Source: Streptomyces marokkonensis
Lineage (GTDB): Bacteria > Actinomycetota > Actinomycetes > Streptomycetales > Streptomycetaceae
Length of the DNA stretch: 64,000 nucleotides
Direction: 5' to 3'
NCBI RefSeq assembly: GCF_008312835.1
Contig: NZ_VSKS01000007.1
Location: 186,001 to 250,000 of the forward strand
Part shown: one piece after another, positions 8,223 to 16,600 of the stretch
Layout: each line of letters begins with the position of its first letter
How positions within the stretch are numbered: position 1 is the stretch's first letter
Made by a program: the position numbers and the translations under genes
Notes under the pieces: generated by a model
Database searches by the model: none
The model's input: the letters and a program-made list of their open reading frames with translations, nothing else
What the model was told of the DNA's origin: nothing

Positions 8223-9053
8223 CTACGACTGCACGAACTGCAGGATGTCCCGGTTGAGGATGTCCGGGTGGGTCGACAGCATGCCGTGCGGGAATCCCTC
8301 GTACGTCTTGAGGGTGCCGTTCTGCAGGAGCTCGACCGACAGCGGCGCCGAGTTCGCGTACGGCACGATCTGATCGTCGGTGCCGTGCGCCACGAGGACG
8401 GGGACGTCGATCTTCTTGAGGTCCTCGGTGAAGTCGGTCTCGGAGAAGGCCTTGATGCACTCGTAGTGGGCGTTGGCCGCCCCCATCATGCCCTGCCGCC
8501 ACCAGTTGTCGATCAGGCCCTGGGAGACTTCGGCGCCGGGCCGGTTGAAGCCGTAGAAGGGACCCGACGGAAAGTCGATGCAGAACTGCGCGCGATGGGC
8601 GGCGAGGGTCGCGCGGAGCTCGTCGAAGACCTCGATCGGCAGACCGTCCGGGTTGCTCTCCGACTTGACCATGACCGGCGGGACCGCGCCGACGAGCACC
8701 GCCTTCCCGACCCGGCCCGGCTCGGCGCGCGCCACGTAACGCGCGACCTCTCCGCCGCCGGTCGAGTGGCCGATGTGTACGGCCTCCCGCAGATCGAGCG
8801 CGTCCGTCAGCGCCGCCACGTCGGCGGCGTAGGTGTCCATCTCGTGACCGCTCGGGGACTGGCTGGAGCGGCCGTGACCGCGGCGGTCGTGAGCGATCAC
8901 CCGATAGCCCTGCGCGAGGAAGAACAACATCTGGTTGTCCCAGTCGTCGGCGCTGAGCGGCCAGCCGTGGTGGAAGACGATCGCCCGGGCGTCGCGCGGA
9001 CCCCAGTCCTTGTAGAAGATGTCCGTGCCGTCAGGCGTGGTGACCGTGCCCAT
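8223..9053 (-). CDS. Alpha/beta hydrolase, non-haem chloroperoxidase type
   Basis: A 276-residue cytosolic hydrolase. [14 protein letters not shown] (28-41) is the oxyanion segment typical of cofactor-free haloperoxidases/arylesterases; the nucleophile elbow is GHSTGGG with Ser97; the acid is Asp226 or Asp227 in HGTDDQIVP; and the base is His256 in GFPHGM. Such enzymes cleave esters and form peracids, which can halogenate in vitro. ATG 9053 has GGAAGGA upstream. Two overlapping inverted repeats lie in its leader (9078-9113), and a strong bidirectional terminator follows the stop. Confidence 0.92.
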   Translation of the reverse strand: MGTVTTPDGTDIFYKDWGPRDARAIVFHHGWPLSADDWDNQMLFFLAQGYRVIAHDRRGHGRSSQSPSGHEMDTYAADVAALTDALDLREAVHIGHSTGGGEVARYVARAEPGRVGKAVLVGAVPPVMVKSESNPDGLPIEVFDELRATLAAHRAQFCIDFPSGPFYGFNRPGAEVSQGLIDNWWRQGMMGAANAHYECIKAFSETDFTEDLKKIDVPVLVAHGTDDQIVPYANSAPLSVELLQNGTLKTYEGFPHGMLSTHPDILNRDILQFVQS

Positions 9054-9077
9054 GGGTGATCCTTCCGCGTGAAATGG

Positions 9078-9113
9078 CTGAAGGCCGCTGCTCCCGCGGC
9101 CTTCAGGCCGCGG
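9078..9113 (-). promoter_or_regulatory. Two mutually exclusive hairpins in the hydrolase leader
   Basis: CTGAAGGCCGC (9078-9088) pairs perfectly with GCGGCCTTCAG (9096-9106). The overlapping CCGCGGCC (9094-9101) pairs perfectly with GGCCGCGG (9106-9113). The two stems share bases and cannot form together. They sit 25-60 bases upstream of the start, just before the ribosome site at about 9061-9066, an arrangement that could work as an attenuator or translation switch. Confidence 0.4.
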
Positions 9114-9229
9114 CTGGACGCACGGACATCACCCTACGCTCAAGTCCCACAGGGCTCATCTCCGGATATGTCATGGCTCGCGCGTGTTCAACGGATCTCT
9201 CGGTGAATCACACGTTCTATGGTCCTTTG

Positions 9230-9841
9230 ATGTTGCTCGTTCCCAGATGGGTCCTGTTCTCGTCCGGGTGTGCGCCCGTGCTGCTGATCGCGGGCTGGAT
9301 GGTCGCGGCGTCACTGGAAGGGCCCGGCTACGACCCCGTCACTCAGACGATCAGCGTCCTGGCGGCCTACGGAGCATCCGGATCATGGGTGATGAACGGG
9401 GCATTTCTCGCGCTGGGCGTGTGCCACCTGCTCACCGCCTGGGGGTTGCGGGCCGCGGCGGCGGCCGGGCGCGTGGCACTGGCCGGCGGGGGAGTGGCTG
9501 CTGTGGTGGTGGCGCTGGTCCCGGCACCGGGCAGTGGAGGGTCCCTGCGCCACGGTTCTGTGGCCGCGGTCGGATTCGCGCTCCTGGCCCTGTGGCCGCT
9601 TCTGGCCGCCGACGGCGGCGGTGGCGCTCCGTGGGCCCTGCGGCCCGCGCCCGCTTTCGCGGCGACCGCCGTGATGGTCGTCGGTGCGGCCTGGTTCCTG
9701 CTCGAGATGCACCGCCAGGGCGTGGCCGGCGTGGCGGAACGCGTGGTGACGGCCTTTCAGTCCCTCTGGCCCTTCCTGGTCGTCACCTCGTGCCTCCGCC
9801 ACCGCCGGTCACCGCATGACGCCTGTCCGGACGAAGCGTGA
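9230..9841 (+). CDS. DUF998 family membrane protein
   Basis: About 203 residues with six predicted helices covering most of the protein. The early segment PVLLIAGWMVAASLEGPGYD followed by QTISVLAAYG is the hallmark of DUF998: first helix, a Gly-Tyr-Asp loop, then the Ile-Ser-Leu start of the second region. The start is uncertain: ATG 9230 fits the family N-terminus, while GTG 9203 and ATG 9173 are in frame upstream, and none has a clear ribosome site. It is divergent from the hydrolase gene. The function of the family is unknown. Confidence 0.72.
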   Translation: MLLVPRWVLFSSGCAPVLLIAGWMVAASLEGPGYDPVTQTISVLAAYGASGSWVMNGAFLALGVCHLLTAWGLRAAAAAGRVALAGGGVAAVVVALVPAPGSGGSLRHGSVAAVGFALLALWPLLAADGGGGAPWALRPAPAFAATAVMVVGAAWFLLEMHRQGVAGVAERVVTAFQSLWPFLVVTSCLRHRRSPHDACPDEA

Positions 9842-10067
9842 ACCGACCGCCGGGCCGGAAGACCGCGGGCGCCCCGGTCGCCCCGCGGCCATGTTCCGCG
9901 CACCGCCGATCCGGGTTCCCGGCGTCCGGTCCCGGAACTGCTCCAGTGTCCGGCTGCCACGCGGAAGCCGTGGCCGGCTGACGACGGTGCCTCAGCCGGC
10001 CGGCACGTGGACGGCCGCGCAGGGCGCGGACTTCGTGGCCGCGGCGGACGCGAGTGCTCGGCAAGCC

Positions 10068-10667
10068 TCAGGGACTCGGCGCGGTCAGGTACCGCTGGAT
10101 CGTCGGTGCCAGCCATGCCACGATCTCCGCCCGCGCCAGCCCCACCGCCGGTGGCATCCGCAGTACGTACCGCGTGAGCGCCAGCCCCAGCAGCTGCGAC
10201 GCCAGGAGTGCCGCCCGTGCCGGGACCTGCTCGGGGTCGGGGCACACCTGCCGGGCGACCGGCAGCAGCTGGTCCCGCAGGATGCCCTGCATGCGGTCCG
10301 CCGCGGCCCGGTTGGTCACGCCGACCCGCAGCAGGGCGGTGAGGACCTCGTTGTTCTCCCACATGTCGAGGAAGTGCTCGACGAGGATCCGCCCCACGTC
10401 CTGCCGGCGGTCCGCCCCGCTCACGTCCGGCAGTCGCAGGTCGATGGCGACGGCCGCCGCGAAGAGGCCCTCCTTGTTGCGGTAGTACCGCATCACCATC
10501 GACGGATCGATGTTCGCGTCCTTGGCGATGGCGCGGATGGTGGCTCGCTCGTAGCCGTCGGTCGCGAAGCGCTCGCGGGCCGCCGCGAGGATCGCGCCGC
10601 GAGTGGCGTCGGAGCGGCGGGGGGCGCCGGAGCCGGGAACCGTGGAGGTGCTGTCGCTGCCGTTCAT
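10068..10667 (-). CDS. TetR family transcriptional regulator
   Basis: A 199-residue regulator. The N-terminal helix-turn-helix is clear (TIRAIAKDANIDPSMVMRYY at about 44-63); the all-helical C-terminal ligand/dimer domain follows with no recognisable subtype. It is divergent from the FAD monooxygenase at 10837, the classic arrangement for local repression. ATG 10667 is chosen because the frame upstream of it (to 10718) is made of operator repeats; no Shine-Dalgarno sequence is present, so the mRNA may be leaderless. The first operator dyad begins at the base next to the start codon, so autorepression is very likely. Confidence 0.9.
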   Translation of the reverse strand: MNGSDSTSTVPGSGAPRRSDATRGAILAAARERFATDGYERATIRAIAKDANIDPSMVMRYYRNKEGLFAAAVAIDLRLPDVSGADRRQDVGRILVEHFLDMWENNEVLTALLRVGVTNRAAADRMQGILRDQLLPVARQVCPDPEQVPARAALLASQLLGLALTRYVLRMPPAVGLARAEIVAWLAPTIQRYLTAPSP

Positions 10668-10822
10668 GCCAACAAACGTAGGCCAACGGACGTAGGGCAA
10701 CAAGCGTTCGCCAACCATTGTTTGCCAACGACTGTTGACGTCTTCCTCGGCGCCTCGCTATCGTCGTCAACGAGCGTTGGCCAACATTTGTTGGCAGTAG
10801 GTGATGGCAAGCAAGCGTCGGC
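10668..10822. promoter_or_regulatory. Phased array of TetR-type operators (14-bp period)
   Basis: Seven 16-bp dyads of the type GCCAAC-N4-GTTGGC start at 10668, 10682, 10696, 10710, 10724, 10766 and 10780; a weaker one lies at 10807-10822. All strong sites are on a 14-bp grid (the gap from 10724 to 10766 is exactly three periods), and neighbours share two bases. The best copy is GCCAACATTTGTTGGC at 10780-10795. The spacing gap holds the monooxygenase promoter. Presumed to be bound by the adjacent TetR protein. Confidence 0.8.
10735..10764 (+). promoter_or_regulatory. Promoter of the FAD monooxygenase gene
   Basis: TTGACG (10735-10740), an 18-bp spacer, then TATCGT (10759-10764), a good vegetative-type promoter. 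The -35 overlaps the fifth operator dyad (10724-10739), and the -10 is followed two bases later by the sixth (10766-10781), so operator occupancy would block it. Confidence 0.65.
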
Positions 10823-10836
10823 AACAGGAGGCCACC

Positions 10837-12357
10837 ATGAACGGCACCGCCACCCACCGGCCCGTGATCGTCGTCGGCTCCGGCCCCACCGGCCTCCTCC
10901 TCGCCGGTGACCTCGCCGCGGCCGGCGTCACCGTGACCCTCGTCGAGAAGCGGCCGCGCAAGATCAGCAATCTCTCCCGCGCCTTCGGGGTGCACGCCCG
11001 CACCCTGGAGCAGCTCGACGCCCGCGGCCTCGCCGACGAACTCCTCACCACCGGCGACACCATCACCGGCCTGCGGCTCTTCCGCCGCCTCTCCCTCGAT
11101 CTGAGCACGCTGCCCTCGCGTTTCCCGTTCCTGCTCATCACCCCGCAGTACGAGGTCGAGCGGCTCCTGGAGCGGCGGGCCCGGGAGGCCGGGGTCGAGT
11201 TCGCGTACGAGAGCGAGGTCGTGGGGCTGCGGCAGGACGACGAGGGGGTCGACCTCGACGTGCGCGGCGCGGACGGGGCGGTCGTCACCCGCCGGGCGGC
11301 CTATGTCGTCGGCGCCGACGGTCACCGGAGCGCCGTGCGGGAGGCGATCGGCCTGGACTTCCCCGGTGTCTCCGTCATCAAGTCGCTGATCCTGGCCGAT
11401 GTCCGGCTGGCCGAGAAGCCCGAGGGCGTCCTCACCGTCAACGGCCGCGGCGACGCCTTCGCGATGATCGCCTCCTTCGGTGACGGCTGGTACCGGGTCA
11501 TGGGCTGGAACCGCCGCAACGAGGTCTCCGACGACGCCCCGCTCGACCTCGACGAGGTCAAGGAGATCACCCGCCGTGCCCTGGGCACCGACTACGGCAT
11601 GCACGACGCCCGCTGGCTCTCCCGTTTCCACAGTGACGAGCGCCAGGCACCGCACTACCGGGTCGGGCGGGTCTTCCTCGCCGGGGACGCCGCGCACATC
11701 CACTCCCCGGCCGGCGGGCAGGGCATGAACACCGGCCTCCAGGACGCCGCCAACCTGAGCTGGAAGCTCGCCGCGGCCGTCCAGGGCCGGGCGCCCGAAG
11801 GGCTCCTCGACAGCTACGAGGTCGAGCGCCACCCGGTCGGCAGGGCGGTGCTGCGCAGCAGTGGCGGACTGGTCCGGCTGGCCCGCGCGCGCAATCCGCT
11901 GCTGCGTGCCGCCCGCGCCCTTGTCTCCGCGTTCGTCGACATGGCCCCGCCCGTCCAGCGCGAGGCCCTGGGCCGGATCACCGGGATCGGCTACGCCTAC
12001 CCCGCCCCCCGCGGCGCCCACCGCCTCACCGGCACCCGCGTCCCCGACGTCGCCGTGAAGGACGGCCGGCTCTACGAGGCGCTGCGCGGCGGCCGGTTCG
12101 TGCTGATCACGCCCGGGGCGTACGAAGGCCCCGGTGTCCGTGAGGGGTGGCTGACCGTGGAGCGCTGGGCGAGCGACCGCCGGACGACCGTCCTGGTACG
12201 GCCCGACGGATACGTGGCCTGGGCGGCGGAGGGCGCGGACGCGGCGGGGACCGAGGAGGCGGTGGCCCGGCATCTGGGCCAGGCCCTCTCGGCTGGAGCA
12301 GACCGGCGTCGCGGGGCCAGGGTGGTCGAGAGGCGCCGCACCTCACGGCCGTGCTGA
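10837..12357 (+). CDS. FAD-dependent aromatic monooxygenase (Rox/PHBH type)
   Basis: A 506-residue class A flavoprotein hydroxylase. The three signatures are present: GSGPTGLLLAG near residues 12-22 (Rossmann FAD site), VVGADGHRSAVRE at about 158-170 (DG motif) and VFLAGDAAHIHSPAGGQGMN at about 279-298 (GD motif, flavin ribityl contact). The C-terminal thioredoxin-like extension of the larger members is present but short. Such enzymes hydroxylate phenols, polyketides or antibiotics such as rifampicin using NADPH and O2. ATG 10837 has a strong AGGAGG site 5 bp upstream. The TetR operator array controls it, consistent with induction by its substrate. Confidence 0.9.
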   Translation: MNGTATHRPVIVVGSGPTGLLLAGDLAAAGVTVTLVEKRPRKISNLSRAFGVHARTLEQLDARGLADELLTTGDTITGLRLFRRLSLDLSTLPSRFPFLLITPQYEVERLLERRAREAGVEFAYESEVVGLRQDDEGVDLDVRGADGAVVTRRAAYVVGADGHRSAVREAIGLDFPGVSVIKSLILADVRLAEKPEGVLTVNGRGDAFAMIASFGDGWYRVMGWNRRNEVSDDAPLDLDEVKEITRRALGTDYGMHDARWLSRFHSDERQAPHYRVGRVFLAGDAAHIHSPAGGQGMNTGLQDAANLSWKLAAAVQGRAPEGLLDSYEVERHPVGRAVLRSSGGLVRLARARNPLLRAARALVSAFVDMAPPVQREALGRITGIGYAYPAPRGAHRLTGTRVPDVAVKDGRLYEALRGGRFVLITPGAYEGPGVREGWLTVERWASDRRTTVLVRPDGYVAWAAEGADAAGTEEAVARHLGQALSAGADRRRGARVVERRRTSRPC

Positions 12358-12362
12358 TCCGC

Positions 12363-12578
12363 CTAGCCCGGTTCGCGGCCGAGGACGCGGCGGGCCGCCT
12401 CGGCCTCGGCCGCCCGCGGGGACAGCTCGTCGAGAGAGTCGAGCTCGGTGTCCGTTTCCAGCTCCCGCTCCCAGGCGGCCGCGAGCCGCTCCTGTTCCTC
12501 GCGCGGTCTGGCGCCGACGGCCTCGCGGTGGTCCGGGTCCAAAGCCGTCAGGAATCGTCCGACCGGGTCCGTGGACAT
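12363..12578 (-). CDS. Small acidic hypothetical protein
   Basis: A 71-residue, strongly charged, helical protein (MSTDPVGRFLTALDPDHREA start, many Glu/Arg pairs, Ala-rich end) with AAGGAG six bases before ATG 12578. No motif recognised. It converges on the monooxygenase gene, with 5 bp between stops, and is divergent from the DUF4132 operon. The ribosome site and codon bias support a real gene. Confidence 0.65.
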   Translation of the reverse strand: MSTDPVGRFLTALDPDHREAVGARPREEQERLAAAWERELETDTELDSLDELSPRAAEAEAARRVLGREPG

Positions 12579-12797
12579 CCCGTGCTCCTTGTCGCTCGGA
12601 AGGGGGCCTGCTCCGACCCAGCATGGCCAGCACGCCACGCGACGGCCGCCCGACACGGCAGGTGACCACCCTGATGGCCCCGCCCCGTACGCGGAAGGAC
12701 AGCTTCCCGACACCTGCGTCCGTCAGGGCGGGATCCCGTTGTCAGAACCCTGCTCTACAGTTCCCGTCACTTGATCATTGTGGATGGGGAGGCCCGC

Positions 12798-13652
12798 ATG
12801 GGGTGGGTGTCGGCCGGCGGCTACGAAGTCGCCCTCGACGACGGCAAGGTGGTGTGCCGCAACGCGGCCGGACGGCGGCTGAAATCCGTACCGTCCAAGA
12901 TCGCCGACGATCCGGTGGTGGTGGGGCTGCGTCAGCTCGTCGAGTGGCTGGAGCGACACGAACGGCAGTGCCTCGCCGACGTGGAGCGGTGGATGGTGCG
13001 CTCGCTCCCGGTGCCGTTCGCGGTCCTGGCGCGGGTGTGGCCGGACCCGGCCTGGCAGGCTGCCCTGCGCGACATGGTGGTCACGGGGACGGACGGAGTG
13101 GTCGCCGGGTTCCTGCGGGACGCCGACCCCGAGCGTGGCCTCGGCCTGGTGGACCTCGACGGCGACACCGTCCGGCTCACCCCGGGCCTGGTCCGCCTGC
13201 CGCACCCGGTGCTCCTCGACGAACTCGAGGAGTTGCGCGAGTTCGCCGTGGAGATAGGCATCGAGCAGCGCGCCCAGCAGCTCTTCCGCGAAGTGTGGCG
13301 CCGGCCCGCGGGCCTCGACGCCGAGGCGGGCTCCGTCGAGGACTACGCGGGCGGTGCCTTCAAGGAGCTGAGGTTCCTGCACGGCCGCGCGACCCAACTG
13401 GGTTACCGCGTACGCGGAGGCCACGCCGTGTGCTCCGTGCTGGAGGACGGCCGCGGCGTCGAGGCCCGGGTGTGGGTCGGCGACTACGACGGCTACGCGG
13501 AGACGGAGACCGGCCCGCTGGTGTTCACCGACCCCGCGGGCCGGGCGCTGAAACTCGGTCAGGTCGGGCCGGTGGCCTGGTCGGAGGGCATGCGCATGGC
13601 GGCCGCGCTGTACGCCGGGCGCGACATCGAGGACGAGGAGCGTGCGGCATGA
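12798..13652 (+). CDS. DUF4132 domain protein (first gene of MoxR/VWA operon)
   Basis: A 284-residue protein with GGGGAGG five bases before ATG 12798. The second half, from about residue 110, follows the DUF4132 pattern seen at the C-terminus of E. coli YehI/MolR proteins: RLTPGLVRLPHPVLLDELEE, a QRAQQLFREVWR helix, then ARVWVGDYDGY and LVFTDPAGRALKLG strands and a final VAWSEGMRMAAALY helix. The first 100 residues contain a lysine/arginine-rich strand pair that could correspond to a reduced WGR-like region, but this is not certain. It is much shorter than YehI (about 1200 residues). Its stop overlaps the next start (ATGA). Role inferred from the operon: partner of the ATPase complex. Confidence 0.75.
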   Translation: MGWVSAGGYEVALDDGKVVCRNAAGRRLKSVPSKIADDPVVVGLRQLVEWLERHERQCLADVERWMVRSLPVPFAVLARVWPDPAWQAALRDMVVTGTDGVVAGFLRDADPERGLGLVDLDGDTVRLTPGLVRLPHPVLLDELEELREFAVEIGIEQRAQQLFREVWRRPAGLDAEAGSVEDYAGGAFKELRFLHGRATQLGYRVRGGHAVCSVLEDGRGVEARVWVGDYDGYAETETGPLVFTDPAGRALKLGQVGPVAWSEGMRMAAALYAGRDIEDEERAA

Positions 13653-16600
13653 CGACGTACGAGTACGACGGGATCACCTTCGACGAGACCACCTCGGCCG
13701 CGCTCCTCGACGCCGGCGCCGTGCTGCCCCCGGGCGCCACGGACCGGGAGGACGCCGACGTCCTCACCGTCCGCACGTACACGCACACCGCGCTGGACGA
13801 GCGGAAGGTCGTACGGCTGGTGCCGGGCACGCTCGGCGAGGCCGAGGACCTCGCCCTGGACTTCCTCGGACTGGTCCGGGAGCCGGAGACCCGCGAGGTC
13901 GGGCAGGTCCGCCGGGAAACCCTCGGCTTCCCCGCGTGGGCGCTGGTCAACGACCCGGCGAACGGACACCACGCGCTGGCGCTGGTCAGGGACGTCGAGC
14001 GGCTCGCCCGGCAGGCCAAGTCCCGCCCCGGCACCGCCAAGGAGGGCTTCGAGGCGCTCGGCGAGCGGCTCGGCCGGGCCGTCCCGCACTTCCTGCCCAC
14101 CTTCTACGAGCAGGCCGCCCGCGTCTTCCTCCAGTACGAGAACACCACCTATGCGGCGGCCTTCTTCGGCAAGGCCCGCGACGCCGAGCGGGTGCACGCG
14201 CTGACCGTGGACGAGGAGCGGCAGCGTGCGGTCTTCCTGGAGTTCGCCTTCGCCGGGGCACTGACGGTCAAGGCGCTCAAGGAGCATGTGAAAGCCCTCG
14301 CGGCGCGGCTCACCCCGGCCGAGGCATGGGCGCAGTTCCGGCAGCTGACCGTGGAGCGCTGCGCCGCCGGCATGCCGCCCTACGCGTCCCTGCCCCAGGA
14401 CGCGCGCACCCTGATCAAGGCGGCCGGTCTCGACCGGGTCACCGAGGAGTGCGCCCTGGTCGCGGACCTGCTGGCGTCGCCCGCGGCGGTACGGGCCCCC
14501 GCGTCCTTCTGGAACACCTACCGGGCGACGCTCGTCGTCCTCGCCGAGCGGCAGCCCGCCGTACGGGTCCGGCTGCTGGAGATCATGCCGGCCGGTCTTG
14601 GCCGCTCCACGGAGGACGACGAGTTCTGGCTGGCGCTGCTCGCGGAAACCGGCGCCGACCTGCTGCTCACCGGCGGGACCGAGGCCGCGGACGCGGTCGA
14701 CGCGGCGGACTGGCTCACCCGCTGGGCACTGCACCGCAAGCACGGCGGCTCCGTCAGCGGCCGCTCACCGGCCACCCTGGCGCTCGTCGGGCGGATGGCT
14801 CCGCGCCTGCGCGCGGACGGCCGTCCCGTCGACCTCTTCTCGGGCCGGTGGCACGCCGGTGCCGACCTCGACCTGCTGGACCTGTGCAGTGCCGAGGACA
14901 TCCCGCTCAAGCTGCCCGAGGCCGGTCAGGACGCCTTCCTCTTCGTCACCCAGTGGCTGGAGGAGACCCGGCCCGGACGCCGCGACCTGACGGCCGTCGC
15001 CGCCGACCCGCGACTGAGGCGCCTGCTGTACAACGCCGTCGGGGACGTCAAGAGCCGACGTCTCGGCCCGGGGACGCTGGAAGCCCTGGCCGGGCACCCC
15101 GTGCTCGCCGACGTGCTGCGCGAGTGGCTGGACGACGCGGCCGGGGAACTGGCCGCCGCGGCCGGCCTGCCCGCCGCGCGCGCCGCGCTCGAACGGCTGC
15201 GTCCGTTCCGCGAGGTCGCCCCCCGCGTCAGCCCGCGGGCCGTCGAGCGCGTCGCCGCCCTCGACGTCGTGCCGCTGCTGCGCCGCACCCTGCGCGCGGG
15301 CATCCTCGACGAACTGGGCTGGCCCGCCCTCGACGAAGCGGTGCGGCGCCTGGACACGGAGACCCGGCGCGACCGCGACGACACGCTCGCCGTCGAGGAG
15401 GCGTGGCCGGCGCTGATCCTCTCCCGCAGGCACAAGGCGATCGTCGTGGGACCCCAGGACATCCTTCTGGAGCACGACCTGCGGCTGCCGGTGCAGCTCG
15501 ACAGCTGGCAGCGCCCGTCGTTCCGCTACGCGGACGGCGAACTGCTGGTGATGTGGCGCCACGACGGCAAGCAGTACGGCTACTGGTCGGCCCGCCCGTC
15601 CGAGGTGTTCCCGCTCGGCGGCGAGAAGCTCCCGCACTGGTACGGCCGCGACGCAGGCGAGACCTCGATACCCCTGCCGGGCGGCGGCCGCGCCACCGGC
15701 GGACGCGCCCTGCACGCGGGCGACACGGTCGTGCCGCCCGCCCGCCGCATCCTGGGCGACGGCACCTCCTACTGGCGCCAGGGCCGGCAGGGACCGCGTC
15801 AGGTGTGGCTCGAGTACGACCCGGCCACCGGCACCCACGGACGCGCCTCACTGCCCGCGTTCCTGCGGTCCGGCATCAGCGAGGGCGCCGCCCTGCTCCA
15901 GCAGCACTGCATGGTGCTGCCCCTCCAGTCCGGCCTGGAACACAGCCCGTTCGGCACCGACGGTACGGTCCTCGGCCGGTGGGTGCGCACCGAGGGCGAG
16001 GGGGACGAGGCGCGCACCACCGTCGGCACGCCGGACGGCCGGACCGTCACCCTGCCCACCGCAGCCGGTCGGATCCCAGGCGTGCCCCTCGGGGCTCTGC
16101 GGCTTCCCGGAGGCGTCGAACCCGTCGCCGTCGCCCAGTACCGCCAGGTCACCCTGTACACGGGCGGAGACGACACCCGGGAGCTGGGCCGGGTGACCCC
16201 TCTGGAACGGGGCGGCGAGTTCGCCGCCGGCACACGGCTCGTCCCGCCGGTGGACTTCTGGCACGCGCTGCGACCGCGCGACGAGAGTGCCTCGGCGCTG
16301 CTGCGGGCGCTGAGCGACGAACAGGCCGGTGACCTCCTGCGCGCCGGTGCGCAGGCCCTGACCGAACGGCAGGCGCAGGCGGCTGCCGAGGCCGCCCGGG
16401 CGAAGGCGAACGCCGACACGCACACTCCTTCGGGCGGTACGAACGGCACGTCCGCCGTGCCCAGCGCCGAGGAGTTCCTGCGCGGGGCCGTCGCCCGCAC
16501 CCTCCCCGCCCTCACCGAGCCGCGTCTGCTCACCGGAGTCGCCGCCCTCGTGCACGCGGTACTGCGCCTGGCGGCGTCCGTCGCCACGTTCGTGACACCC

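Noticed and set aside
12623-13648. N-terminal extension of the 1682-residue protein
   Set aside because: Upstream of 13649 this frame overlaps the real DUF4132 gene in another frame and is Arg/Gly-rich junk; the ATGA overlap and ribosome site fix the start.
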